The notes under the pieces were generated by a model, which saw nothing but the letters and a program-made list of their open reading frames with translations, was not told the origin of the DNA and made no database searches. Positions 1-7,916 of a stretch of 64,000 nt of DNA are shown in pieces (position 1 is the stretch's first letter; each line of letters begins with the position of its first letter). The position numbers and the translations under genes are program-made. This stretch comes from JAEWSN01 sp942493335 (lineage in GTDB: Bacteria > Bacillota > Clostridia > DSM-8532). Location: positions 372,001 to 436,000 of the forward strand of contig OW818693.1 in assembly GCA_942493335.1 (NCBI GenBank), in the 5' to 3' direction.

Positions 1-55
1 TCGCCTGCGAAAATTGGAGCAACTTGCGGCGAAAGAACGGGAGAAATTCCTGTGA
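1..55 (+). CDS. C-terminal end of an upstream gene (partial)
   Basis: Reading from base 2, the frame gives a highly charged helical-looking tail (RLRKLEQLAAKEREKFL) that stops at TGA 53-55. The stop overlaps the GTG start of the next gene (GTGA, 52-55), an arrangement typical of translational coupling. Only 17 residues are visible, so no family can be named. It could be chance, but the composition and exact overlap favour a real gene end. Confidence 0.5.
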   Translation, partial: RLRKLEQLAAKEREKFL

Positions 56-540
56 CGACGCATGGGCGGAAATATGCGTTTGTCGCGGCGGGCGGCATGC
101 TCGGCGCCATCGCGCGATATGGAATCAAACTTTCGCCTGTCTTTCACAATCCCCTGGACTTTCCGCTCCAGACCCTGATGACGAATTTGGCCGGATGTTT
201 TTTGATCGCATTCATCCTGACGGCGGCGGAAACCTGGCTGGATCTCGATCCAGCTGTGCGCGCAGGCATTATAGGCGGATTTCTCGGCGCTTTCACGACC
301 TTCTCCACCTATTGCCGCGAAGCATGGCAACTATTGGCCGGACCGGCTTTCCTGACCGGTCTGCTTTACTTTGTCGCGTCCCCTTTGCTTGGCCTGGCAG
401 CGATTCTTTTGGGCGCTGAAATGTCCCGGATTTGTATCGGAAGGAAAAGGGGAGAAGAGAAGCCCGTTGAACCGCACCGCAAAAGAAATCCGCCCGGAGC
501 TTCCGGATCGGATCCACACACGGGAGGTGGTGCGGAATGA
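52..540 (+). CDS. crcB: Fluoride channel CrcB/FluC, first of a tandem pair
   Basis: A 162-residue membrane protein of the CrcB/Fluc family, which exports fluoride passively through dual-topology dimers. The family signature is clear: an N-terminal GGMLGAIARYG segment, a TNLAGCFLIAF helix, and GGFLGAFTTFSTYCRE, the conserved pore/Na+-site region. Four hydrophobic segments are visible. The last roughly 40 residues are a polar, Arg/Pro/Gly-rich tail not typical of the family. The GTG start is chosen because GGGAG lies just upstream and it overlaps the previous stop. Its stop overlaps the start of the second copy (ATGA, 537-540), so the pair is probably co-translated. Confidence 0.93.
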   Translation: MTTHGRKYAFVAAGGMLGAIARYGIKLSPVFHNPLDFPLQTLMTNLAGCFLIAFILTAAETWLDLDPAVRAGIIGGFLGAFTTFSTYCREAWQLLAGPAFLTGLLYFVASPLLGLAAILLGAEMSRICIGRKRGEEKPVEPHRKRNPPGASGSDPHTGGGAE

Positions 541-896
541 TGGAATTCGTCTGCGTTGCCTTTGGCGGAGCCTGCGGAAGCCTGCTGCGCTTCATTGTCG
601 GAAAGTGGCTGAACGAGCGGTATGCCAGGATCATTCCGATAGGGACCTGGCTCGTCAATCTGAGTGGTGCCATCCTGCTGGGTGTGGTTGTTTCAGCCGT
701 GCACTCGCCGATCTGGACAGTGCTGCTTGCGGATGGCTTTCTTGGTGCTTTTACGACGTTCTCCACCTTCATGCAGGAAACCTTCCATCTTCTTGTCGAG
801 GATGAACGGAAACCGGCGTGGATTTATCTGACAGGTTCCATTCTGACCGGCTTGCTCGGCTTTGCGCTGGGTCATCTTGTGGGTGGCCGGTTATGA
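537..896 (+). CDS. crcB: Fluoride channel CrcB/FluC, second of a tandem pair
   Basis: A 119-residue CrcB/Fluc paralogue with four predicted membrane helices and the motifs FGGACGSLLRF, GTWLVNLSGA and GFLGAFTTFSTFMQE. Its length is normal for the family. The ATG at 537 overlaps the stop of the first copy and follows GGAGGTGG at about 8 nt. Paired crcB genes occur in many Gram-positive bacteria and are thought to give heterodimeric channels with fixed opposite topologies; that the two products pair here is inference. Confidence 0.93.
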   Translation: MMEFVCVAFGGACGSLLRFIVGKWLNERYARIIPIGTWLVNLSGAILLGVVVSAVHSPIWTVLLADGFLGAFTTFSTFMQETFHLLVEDERKPAWIYLTGSILTGLLGFALGHLVGGRL

Positions 897-994
897 CAGG
901 CTTGGAGCCGGGCTCTTGATTTCACGCATGGGGTCAGACCCAAATATCATGCTTGATAGCCAGCCGATTCGCCTGTCCCCTTCGTCACCGGATT

Positions 995-1050
995 CGCCTG
1001 CACGTCAGTCAGCGTATGCGCCTGCACGTCAGTCAGCGTATGCGCCTGCA
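995..1050. repeat. 24-nt tandem repeat, 2.3 copies, across a stop codon
   Basis: The unit CGCCTGCACGTCAGTCAGCGTATG occupies 995-1018 and 1019-1042 without change, followed by a partial third copy at 1043-1050. The last unit supplies the 3' end and stop codon (1033-1035) of the minus-strand DUF1015 gene. A related GATTCGCCTG also sits at 966 and 991. Confidence 0.9.
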
Positions 1051-2418
1051 TTCCAGATAGAAACGTTTTTCGTGTGCTTCGCCCATTGAAAAGGTTTTCC
1101 GGGGGAGGGCGCCATCCCGTATGACCGTGGGGAACAACTCCTCCTTCTTCATGACCGGCAGAAGGAAGCCCATGTTTCCAGGTTCCGCGCCAAGCCGGGA
1201 GGTCACTTCCTCGCCATGCACATAATCGATGGAAGCCTCCTTGTTTTCGGAAAGCCAGACATCAAGGAACGCCTGGAGCGAGCCGACTGCCAGCTGGTGA
1301 TCCGGATTCTCCCAGATAAGGCGCTCACAGCCCGCTTCTGTGACCATCACAGCGTGCTGCCCGTGAATCGGCAATGATGCCGAAAATCCGTCCGGCTCGA
1401 TTCTGACACGGATTCCATGGTCTTCATGCCATTTCAGGAAGGATTCCCGCCAGGCAATGCGGTCCGAATGGAAGAGCACACGATGGATGGGTTCAAAGAC
1501 AAGACCCTTGTCATGAACATTCACGAGTTCGACCAGCGCATGTCTCGCAGGGTGGTTTTCCAGTCCGGATGCGGGAAGATCCTTTTTGATGCGTTCCCAA
1601 CAGGATTTTGCCGTTGCCAGGGAGTGGTTGCCGTCACCAACGGCAAACAGGAGAACGCCTGCGTCGGAAGAAACACCATATCCTTTTCTGAATGATTCCG
1701 GTTCCGCCAACCTGACCAATGCATTCGCAAAGGAATCAAGCGCTGCGGGATCCTTGATGTTCCATCCCTTCAAATGGCCGCTGTTTTCCATCAAGGGGAA
1801 GTCATATACGCAGGGGAATCCTGCTAAAGCATCTGAGGTCTCCCTTGTGCTGGCGGCAGTGTTTTTCACTTTCCTGCGGAGTGGTTCGATCACGGTATTT
1901 TCCGGATCGTCGATGAGGACCATGATGTGCGGGAGCTCCAGTCCTGCGTTCTCCCGAATTCGGATGCGGGGCGGCAGGCGGTCGAGGATGGTTCCCTCCG
2001 TTGCGCGGACAAGACTTTGTGAGTCTTTTGAGAAGTCATACCGTTCCAGATCAAGGGAAACCATCAGCCCCAGGCGACGATGACCTTCCCGCGTCGTCCG
2101 TTCCACGAGGACAGGTGCCTTTACAGATACAAGATGGCTGTTCAGGAGATAAGCGGCCATGGTCCGGTTGATGTCAGAAATCCGGATCTGCTTTTGTTCC
2201 TCCGATTCGCGTTCCAGCCAGACTTCCGGAAAGATCAGGCGAAGCGTGGAAGGAGTTTCGCCCACATGCACGTCAATGCGGTTCCAGTATTCCGGCTCCG
2301 AGGTGTACTGGTCGCAGGCTACGACAGCCCAGCGATTCAAGTCGGAGCCTGGTGCGGGCAGAAGAATATCGTCCAGAGATACGCCGATGGATGCCAGAAG
2401 ATTCTGAGCCTGTGACAT
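1033..2418 (-). CDS. DUF1015 family protein
   Basis: A 461-residue protein resembling the DUF1015 family over its whole length: an N-terminal WAVVACDQYTSEPEYW segment, a central FAVGDGNHSLATAKSCWE motif and an HPARHALVELVNVHD region. The family is widespread in anaerobes. Its biochemical role is not well defined, though it has been linked by context to phosphoserine/SerC-type metabolism. The start is supported by AGGGGGA 9 nt upstream. No membrane segments or signal peptide are apparent, so it is probably cytoplasmic. The final codons lie inside a 24-nt tandem repeat, so the last few residues may vary between strains. Confidence 0.85.
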   Translation of the reverse strand: MSQAQNLLASIGVSLDDILLPAPGSDLNRWAVVACDQYTSEPEYWNRIDVHVGETPSTLRLIFPEVWLERESEEQKQIRISDINRTMAAYLLNSHLVSVKAPVLVERTTREGHRRLGLMVSLDLERYDFSKDSQSLVRATEGTILDRLPPRIRIRENAGLELPHIMVLIDDPENTVIEPLRRKVKNTAASTRETSDALAGFPCVYDFPLMENSGHLKGWNIKDPAALDSFANALVRLAEPESFRKGYGVSSDAGVLLFAVGDGNHSLATAKSCWERIKKDLPASGLENHPARHALVELVNVHDKGLVFEPIHRVLFHSDRIAWRESFLKWHEDHGIRVRIEPDGFSASLPIHGQHAVMVTEAGCERLIWENPDHQLAVGSLQAFLDVWLSENKEASIDYVHGEEVTSRLGAEPGNMGFLLPVMKKEELFPTVIRDGALPRKTFSMGEAHEKRFYLECRRIR

Positions 2419-2496
2419 GAAGTGTTTCCCCCTGTTGCCCGTATGATTCCGTCCAAGTGAACGCAGGTGTGTTCCATGGCCATATGCCCGGATAAT

Positions 2497-2524
2497 ATGG
2501 AAAAGCCGGCGTTCAGCCGGCTGA
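2497..2524 (-). terminator. Rho-independent terminator of the diguanylate cyclase gene
   Basis: Read on the minus strand, AGCCGGC-TGAAC-GCCGGCTTTT forms a 7-bp GC-rich hairpin followed by a short T run. The stop codon of the GGDEF gene (2513-2515) lies in the hairpin, so the coding end and the terminator overlap. Confidence 0.75.
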
Positions 2525-3631
2525 TCTGATGCAGTTCTTTCCGTCCGCCTTTGCCCGGTACAGCAACCGGTCGGCCCGATCCATCAGTGTATCCGGAGAT
2601 TCGCCGGGATGATACTGTGCCACACCGAAACTGGCTGTCACATGACCGCAACGGATGTAATGATTTGTTTCTATGGTGTGGCGCAGTCGTTCCACGATTT
2701 CCAGCGCTTCATCAAGCCGGGTGTCCGGGAAGAGGAGGGTGAACTCCTCGCCGCCCCAGCGGGCGAACAGATCGCGCCGGCGAATGGCTTCATCGACCAG
2801 GTTGACCGTCTGGAGTATGACCTGATCCCCGATCAGATGGCCATAACTGTCATTGATTGTCTTGAAATCGTCAAAATCAAACAACACGAGGGAAAGCGGG
2901 ACTTTGTAGTCATTGGCGCAGGTGACCCAGGATTGCAGGGCTTCGTTGAACCGGCCCCGGTTTGCGATGCCGGTCAGCGGATCCGTGAACGAAAGCCGAA
3001 GCAGCTTCCGGTTGTCCTGGAAATGCATCCGCTGTTCAATGCCGGTACGGTTCGTGAAAGCGGCCATCAACAGGACGGCAAAGAGGGTGAAGAGGCAGCC
3101 GAAGATGCGGTTCAAGGGCTCGGCATCCCGTCCTTCGGGCTGAAAAAAGGCGAAAAAGGCAGACAGGGTGAGAACGGAAAGAATGAAGGAATGCACCCAG
3201 CGGTTCGGGATCAGGAACAGAAGCAGGCAGATGGTCAGCACGCCAAGACCTACATTTGAGAAGGTATAGGCCTGCTGAGAGTTGCCGAGGAGATAATAGT
3301 AGATGCTGATGGATAGAAACTCATAGGCGGTAATCACAGAAGCCAGACTCTTGTATTCCGTAATGGAGGGAATCCGGAGAATGACGAGCAGGGAGGCCGC
3401 AATGAACAGGACCAGAAGAATGAACGGCAGGGGGGATCTGAGCTGAATCGGGGAAAGGAAAAGATCAAAGGCCATGACGGCGGCATAAAGGCCCGCAAGG
3501 AGACCCAGCAAAGGCCGGGCCTTGGTACGTAGTCTGTAGAAACCGGCCTGCCTGTATTCATTCTCTAGTTTCTCGTCCCGGAATTCTGCAATGTAATCAT
3601 TGATCCTGTTTCCGGGTTCATTTTTCTCCAC
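2513..3631 (-). CDS. Membrane-bound GGDEF diguanylate cyclase
   Basis: A 372-residue protein predicted to make c-di-GMP from two GTP. The N-terminal half has about six hydrophobic helices (LLGLLAGLYAAVMAFDLF, PFILLVLFIAASLLVILR and others) with no recognisable sensor domain. The C-terminal half is a GGDEF domain: DPLTGIANRGRFNE, FDFDDFKTINDSYGH, and the active-site signature GGEEF. An RRRD inhibitory I-site sits five residues before it, so product inhibition is expected. The GTG at 3631 is chosen because AAAGGAG lies 5 nt upstream, whereas an in-frame ATG at 3652 has no ribosome binding site. It is a monocistronic gene read away from alaS. Confidence 0.92.
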   Translation of the reverse strand: MEKNEPGNRINDYIAEFRDEKLENEYRQAGFYRLRTKARPLLGLLAGLYAAVMAFDLFLSPIQLRSPLPFILLVLFIAASLLVILRIPSITEYKSLASVITAYEFLSISIYYYLLGNSQQAYTFSNVGLGVLTICLLLFLIPNRWVHSFILSVLTLSAFFAFFQPEGRDAEPLNRIFGCLFTLFAVLLMAAFTNRTGIEQRMHFQDNRKLLRLSFTDPLTGIANRGRFNEALQSWVTCANDYKVPLSLVLFDFDDFKTINDSYGHLIGDQVILQTVNLVDEAIRRRDLFARWGGEEFTLLFPDTRLDEALEIVERLRHTIETNHYIRCGHVTASFGVAQYHPGESPDTLMDRADRLLYRAKADGKNCIRSAG

Positions 3632-3672
3632 GAGTGCTCCTTTCGGAATCATCGTCAGTAGAATGGTCAGTA

Positions 3673-3766
3673 TGACCCGGCAATCGAATGGGATCTTTTT
3701 CGAATGGCGAATGATGATGAAACCGATTGCCTGAGTCCCACCCTATACACCACGCTTGTTGCAGAA
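3673..3766. repeat. Hairpin repeat element, copy D
   Basis: Member of a dispersed family starting GACCCGGCAAT. The arms GGCAATCG (3679-3686) and CGATTGCC (3724-3731) are perfectly complementary around a 37-nt loop and are followed by TGAGTCCCACCCTAT and CTTGTTGC. Compared with copies at 7675 and 7760 (arms GGCAATTG/CAATTGCC) both sides of one pair differ (T-A to C-G), which keeps the helix. It lies in the 418-nt gap between the divergent diguanylate cyclase gene and alaS. Confidence 0.8.
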
Positions 3767-3950
3767 TCCACAATCGGAATCCATTTGATATATTATACCT
3801 GTTTTGGAACCCTACACACAAGCGGAAAGGGAGTCGAAATATGTCGAATGATCTTTTTTTCGGAAGTCGGCCATCTGACCGTGAAAGAACAAGGCAAAGG
3901 CCAGGAAAACCGGAAACAATGAACTGTCCTTCAGGGCGGATTCCCGATGC

Positions 3951-3980
3951 TTGACGCATTCCACGGCCGTTCGGTATACT
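3951..3980 (+). promoter_or_regulatory. Sigma-A-type promoter of alaS
   Basis: TTGACG (3951-3956) and TATACT (3975-3980) are separated by 18 nt, about 70 nt before the alaS start. The short leader has no T-box motif (no GGUGG-ACCGCG) and no obvious terminator. The rest of the 3632-4049 gap contains repeat copy D and otherwise nothing recognised. Confidence 0.75.
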
Positions 3981-4049
3981 CACAGGGAAGCGTCCGGCAC
4001 AGGATGCCAGGGACAAGGCTTGCCAACCGCGGCGGAATGAGGTTTATCA

Positions 4050-6692
4050 ATGGTAAAGTACGGATTGAACGAACTGCGCGATATGTTTCTCACGTTTTTC
4101 GAAAGCAAGGGCCACCTGCGTGCGCCCAGCTTTTCCCTTGTTCCGCAGAACGATCCAAGCATTCTGCTCATCAATGCGGGCATGACCCCGCTGAAGCCTT
4201 ATTTCACCGGCAAGGAAAAGCCGCCGCGCAACCGGATGACCACCTGCCAGAAATGCATCCGCACGCCGGACATCGAAAATGTTGGCAAGACCGCACGTCA
4301 CGGTACGTTCTTCGAGATGCTCGGGAATTTCTCATTCGGTGATTATTTCAAGAAGGAAGCCATTCCGTGGGCCTGGGAATTCTTTACGGTGACGCTTGGC
4401 ATTCCGGCGGAGCTCCTTTATGTTTCCGTCTATGAGAACGACGACGAAGCCTATGACATCTGGAACAAGGATGTCGGGCTCGATCCGTCGAAGATCTTCC
4501 GCATGGGCAAGGCGGACAACTTTTGGGAACACGGTACGGGTCCGTGCGGACCGTGTTCGGAGATCTATTTCGATCGCGGTGTGGAAAAGGGTTGCGGCAA
4601 ACCGGACTGTACCGTCGGTTGCGAATGCGACCGCTTCATAGAGGTCTGGAACAACGTCTTCACACAATACGACCGCCAGGCGGACGGCACCTATCTGGAA
4701 CTCGCTTCCAAGAACATCGACACGGGCATGGGGCTCGAGCGTCTCGCCTGTGTCATGCAGGGGGTGGACAACCTCTTCGAGGTCGATGCCATCCGCGCCA
4801 TCCTCGACCATGTCGTCCGCATCACCGGCGTATCTTATGGAACCGAGAAGACAAAGGATGTTTCCATCCGCGTCATCACCGACCATGTCCGTTCCGTCAC
4901 CATGATGGTCTCCGATGGCATTCTTCCGTCGAATGAGGGACGTGGCTACGTGCTGCGCCGCCTGCTCCGCCGTGCCGCCAGGCATGGCCGTCTGCTGGGC
5001 GTGCAGCGCCTTTTCCTTGCGGAAGTCGCGCAGACCGTCATCGACTGTTTCGGCGGCGCGTATCCGAACCTGCGGGAAAAACGTGACTACATCCTGAAGG
5101 TCATCACCATGGAAGAGGAGAAATTCCACCTCTCCGTGGATCAGGGAACCACCATCCTTGACGGATTCATCCAGGAAGTGAAAGAGACCGGCGGAACCGT
5201 CGTGTCGGGGGACAAGGTCTTCCGCCTGCACGACACCTATGGTTTTCCGCTGGATCTCACCCGGGAGATCGTTCTCGAAAACGGATTGGAAATCGACGAA
5301 GCCGGTTTCCAATCGGAAATGAAGAAACAGAAGGACAAGGCCCGCGAAGCCCATCGCAACCGCGAAGGTTCCGCATGGGAGAAGGACCTGTTCGCCGGGA
5401 CGGACAAATCCGTCACCACCCGGTTTGTCGGTTACACGGAAACCGCCTGCGAGGCGAAGGTGCTCTGGATTGTCAGCGGCGACGCCCTCACGGACGAAGC
5501 CCAGCAGGATGACGAAGTCACGCTTGTGCTGGACACAACGCCTTTTTATGCGGAGAGTGGCGGTCAGGCGGGTGATACGGGCTTTCTCTACAATGATCAT
5601 TTCCGTATGGAAGTTTCGGATTGCCGCAGGACGGCAGACGGAAAAGTCCTGCATGTCGGGAAGGTGCTCTCCGGCGGCCTGATGGCCGGTGAGGTCGTGG
5701 CAGCCGCCATTGATGCGGAAAACCGCAAGGCGACGGCACGGAACCATACCGCAACCCATCTGCTGCACAAGGCGCTGAAGAATGTGCTGGGCGACCATGT
5801 CAACCAGGCCGGCTCACTGGTGAATCCGGAACGGTTGCGTTTCGACTTTACACACTTTTCCGCCATCACGCCTGAACAACTGCAGGAAATCGCAGATCAG
5901 GTCAATCGAAAGGTCATGGAGAATCTTCCGGTCGACGTCCGGGAAATGTCCATCGACGAAGCCCGGAAAACCGGCGCCATGGCGCTGTTCGGAGAAAAGT
6001 ACGGGGATACGGTGCGTGTGGTGTATGCCGGCGACTACAGCCGTGAACTCTGCGGAGGCACGCACCTTTCCGCGACCGGCGAAGCCGGACTGGTGAAAAT
6101 TCTGGGAGAGAGCGGCGTGGCTGCGGGCGTTCGCCGCATCGAGGCCGTCACGGGCTTGAATGCGGTGAAATTTTACGAGCAGAACGAACACCTTCTGCGT
6201 CAGGCATCGGACGCCGCCAAGGCACAACCGGAGGATCTCGTCCGCAAGGTCGAAAGCATGGCCGATGAAATCAAGGCACTGAAGCGTGCAATCGAGCAGG
6301 CCACCCAAAAGTTGGCCGGCAGCGGGATGGACGGTCTCCTTTCCTCCGCCGTCGATCTGGCGGGGATCAAAGTGGTTTCCGGCAGGCTGGACGATCTGGA
6401 CATGAATGCCCTTCGTACGGCTTCCGACACCCTCAGGAACAAGATGGAGTCCGGCGTTTTGATGCTGGCTTCCACCAGGGATGACAAGGTGAACCTGATC
6501 GTGGCGGCGACACCGGATGCGGTGAAAGCCGGCGTGCATGCCGGAAATGTCATCAAGGCCGCGGCTGCTGCCTGTGGCGGCGGCGGCGGCGGACGTCCCG
6601 ACATGGCCCAGGCGGGCGGCAAGGATGTCAACGCGGTACCGGCTGCCCTTGAGGCTGGCATGAAGGCCATCCGGGAGATGCTGAAGATTTGA
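4050..6692 (+). CDS. alaS: Alanine--tRNA ligase
   Basis: An 880-residue, full-length AlaRS charging tRNA(Ala). The order is a class II catalytic core (FFESKGHLRAPSFSLVP at the N-terminus, then RMTTCQKCIRTPDIENVGKT), the tRNA-recognition region, an editing domain with the zinc motifs HTATH (about residue 570) and CGGTH (about 670), and a C-terminal DHHA1/C-Ala domain ending in the Gly-rich AACGGGGGGRPDMAQAGG. GAGG lies 8-11 nt before the ATG. The gene follows its own promoter and is transcribed toward a HIT-family gene. Conservation is strong throughout and no lesions are visible. Confidence 0.98.
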   Translation: MVKYGLNELRDMFLTFFESKGHLRAPSFSLVPQNDPSILLINAGMTPLKPYFTGKEKPPRNRMTTCQKCIRTPDIENVGKTARHGTFFEMLGNFSFGDYFKKEAIPWAWEFFTVTLGIPAELLYVSVYENDDEAYDIWNKDVGLDPSKIFRMGKADNFWEHGTGPCGPCSEIYFDRGVEKGCGKPDCTVGCECDRFIEVWNNVFTQYDRQADGTYLELASKNIDTGMGLERLACVMQGVDNLFEVDAIRAILDHVVRITGVSYGTEKTKDVSIRVITDHVRSVTMMVSDGILPSNEGRGYVLRRLLRRAARHGRLLGVQRLFLAEVAQTVIDCFGGAYPNLREKRDYILKVITMEEEKFHLSVDQGTTILDGFIQEVKETGGTVVSGDKVFRLHDTYGFPLDLTREIVLENGLEIDEAGFQSEMKKQKDKAREAHRNREGSAWEKDLFAGTDKSVTTRFVGYTETACEAKVLWIVSGDALTDEAQQDDEVTLVLDTTPFYAESGGQAGDTGFLYNDHFRMEVSDCRRTADGKVLHVGKVLSGGLMAGEVVAAAIDAENRKATARNHTATHLLHKALKNVLGDHVNQAGSLVNPERLRFDFTHFSAITPEQLQEIADQVNRKVMENLPVDVREMSIDEARKTGAMALFGEKYGDTVRVVYAGDYSRELCGGTHLSATGEAGLVKILGESGVAAGVRRIEAVTGLNAVKFYEQNEHLLRQASDAAKAQPEDLVRKVESMADEIKALKRAIEQATQKLAGSGMDGLLSSAVDLAGIKVVSGRLDDLDMNALRTASDTLRNKMESGVLMLASTRDDKVNLIVAATPDAVKAGVHAGNVIKAAAAACGGGGGGRPDMAQAGGKDVNAVPAALEAGMKAIREMLKI

Positions 6693-6827
6693 CCTGCAAG
6701 GGCTGTTGCTGAAGGCCACCAACAGGTTGCGGTTGTAGAAGCGACATGTGGTGCAGACTGAAGGCTGAAGATGAGGACAGGTCGTTGAAGGCTTGAACCC
6801 AAAGAGGTGAATCCCTGGAGGTGTGAC

Positions 6828-7169
6828 ATGGATTGCATATTCTGCAAGATCATCGCTGGCGAAATCCCGTCGAAAAAGGTACTTGAGAACGACGATGTCA
6901 TTGCCTTCCACGACATCCATCCGGCTGCGCCGGTCCATGTGCTCGTTGTTCCGAAAGTCCACGTGGAAAGCATCCAGGCCCTCGACGCGGGAACCCTTCC
7001 CCTGCTCCTGCCGATTCATGCCGCCATCCGCGAAGTGGCGCTTCTTTCCGGGATCGCGGAAAGCGGTTATCGGGTGATAGCGAATTGCGGGGCAGGAGCC
7101 GGACAAACCGTGCCCCATCTGCACTATCATGTGCTTGGCGGCAGGGAACTGGGAGAAAAGCTGTTGTAG
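6828..7169 (+). CDS. HIT-family nucleotide hydrolase/transferase
   Basis: A 113-residue histidine-triad protein. Such proteins hydrolyse nucleoside phosphoramidates, AMP-lysine or dinucleoside polyphosphates. Signatures are the N-terminal DCIFCKIIAGEIPSKKV, FHDIHPAAPVHVLVVPK, and the catalytic triad HLHYHV near the C-terminus. ATG 6828 is preferred over an upstream in-frame GTG because GGAGGTG lies about 7 nt before it. It sits between alaS and rpsU, a common neighbourhood in Firmicutes. The 135 nt between alaS and this gene hold no clear terminator, so read-through from alaS is possible. Confidence 0.95.
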   Translation: MDCIFCKIIAGEIPSKKVLENDDVIAFHDIHPAAPVHVLVVPKVHVESIQALDAGTLPLLLPIHAAIREVALLSGIAESGYRVIANCGAGAGQTVPHLHYHVLGGRELGEKLL

Positions 7170-7203
7170 AGTTGTCATAACCGCTTGGTTTGTCAAGAAG
7201 AAC

Positions 7204-7232
7204 TTGACGTTCACAGCGCCGGGCGCTATAAT
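7204..7232 (+). promoter_or_regulatory. Strong promoter of rpsU
   Basis: TTGACG (7204-7209), a 17-nt spacer and a perfect TATAAT (7227-7232) lie about 100 nt before the rpsU start. Near-consensus elements fit a highly expressed ribosomal protein gene. Confidence 0.85.
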
Positions 7233-7328
7233 AAACGATGTGCTGTTATATGGTATTTATCATAGGTTCACTCGTTGGATAAATCCCCCGGCACAACTGT
7301 ACGTTTGTCACGGAGGGGAGGGATAGAT

Positions 7329-7505
7329 GTGTCTGAAGTAAGAGTCAAGGAGAACGAAACCCTTGACAGCGCGCTCCGCCGTTTCAAGAGGCAGTGTGCA
7401 AAGTCCGGTGTTCTCGCCGAAGTTCGCAAGAGGGAACACTACGTGAAGCCCAGCGTAAAGCGCAAGAAGAAGTCCGAAGCCGCGAGGAAGAGGAAGGCGA
7501 AGTAA
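7329..7505 (+). CDS. rpsU: 30S ribosomal protein S21
   Basis: A 58-residue basic protein of the small ribosomal subunit: SEVRVKENETLDSALRRFKR followed by a Lys/Arg-rich tail (VKRKKKSEAARKRKAK), the standard S21 architecture and length. GTG 7329 is the start because GGAGGGGAGGG lies just upstream; longer in-frame starts would add non-conserved residues. It has its own strong promoter (7204-7232) and terminator (7645-7676), so it is essentially monocistronic. Confidence 0.97.
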   Translation: MSEVRVKENETLDSALRRFKRQCAKSGVLAEVRKREHYVKPSVKRKKKSEAARKRKAK

Positions 7506-7644
7506 TTCGCCGTCAACAGGCCGGCTGTCAGTCAGTGGGAATGGCACCCGCAAGGGCGTCGTTTTTGCGGAATCGGACAGGCCGCATGGAGACAAGCTTT
7601 CAGTGCAGACTTGAATGCTTCCTTCCACAAACAAGGTAACAGCG

Positions 7645-7676
7645 AAAAGCCCGGAGCACGTCTTCGGGCTTTTTGT
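7645..7676 (+). terminator. Rho-independent terminator downstream of rpsU
   Basis: AAAGCCCGGAGCACGTCTTCGGGCTTTTTG forms a hairpin with arms AAGCCCG/CGGGCTT followed by a T run, about 140 nt after the rpsU stop. Confidence 0.85.
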
Positions 7677-7759
7677 TATAGACGCGACAATTGTTTGGTA
7701 TCGTTTAAAATGCCATATGACGATTGTATCAATTGCCGGAGTCCCACCCTATGCTCAAT
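7675..7759. repeat. Hairpin repeat element, copy A (first of two in tandem)
   Basis: An 85-nt unit beginning GTTATAGACGCGACAATTG. The arms GACAATTG (7686-7693) and CAATTGCC (7730-7737) pair with one A-C mismatch and are followed by GGAGTCCCACCCTATGC. The next unit starts with the same GTTATAGAC at 7760, giving an 85-nt period. Confidence 0.8.
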
Positions 7760-7860
7760 GTTATAGACCCGGCAATTGATTGCTGTCGTTTTTGAATGCG
7801 GAACAAGCCTTGTATCAATTGCCGGAGTCCTATCTTTTACTACATGTTTGTTGCCGATTC
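7760..7860. repeat. Hairpin repeat element, copy B (second in tandem)
   Basis: The arms GGCAATTGAT (7771-7780) and ATCAATTGCC (7814-7823) are perfectly complementary (10 bp) around a 33-nt loop, followed by GGAGTCC. The tail carries a direct duplication of ATTGCCGATTCT-like sequence (7850-7878) that contains a perfect TATAAT (7861-7866), a candidate -10 for recJ. Together with copy A this accounts for most of the 411-nt gap between rpsU and recJ. Confidence 0.8.
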
Positions 7861-7916
7861 TATAATTGCCGATTCTGTATCATGCGGGACATGTATTGAT
7901 ACGGCAGGAGGGTTTT

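Noticed and set aside
3704..3954. Short open frames between the diguanylate cyclase gene and alaS
   Set aside because: They overlap hairpin repeat copy D, lack ribosome binding sites and show no protein-like conservation.
3981..4049. T-box in front of alaS, suggested by an ACCGCGGCGG string
   Set aside because: The leader is too short and lacks the full T-box core and a terminator.
4332..5798. Long open frame antisense to alaS (488 codons)
   Set aside because: High GC and the codon bias of alaS leave the opposite strand open; no ribosome binding site or recognisable protein. The same applies to long antisense frames opposite recJ, rel, hydB, adhE, thrS and oppA.
3673..7860. CRISPR array formed by the hairpin repeats
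   Set aside because: Only two copies are in tandem, units are about 85 nt with no constant repeat plus variable spacer pattern, and no cas genes are nearby.
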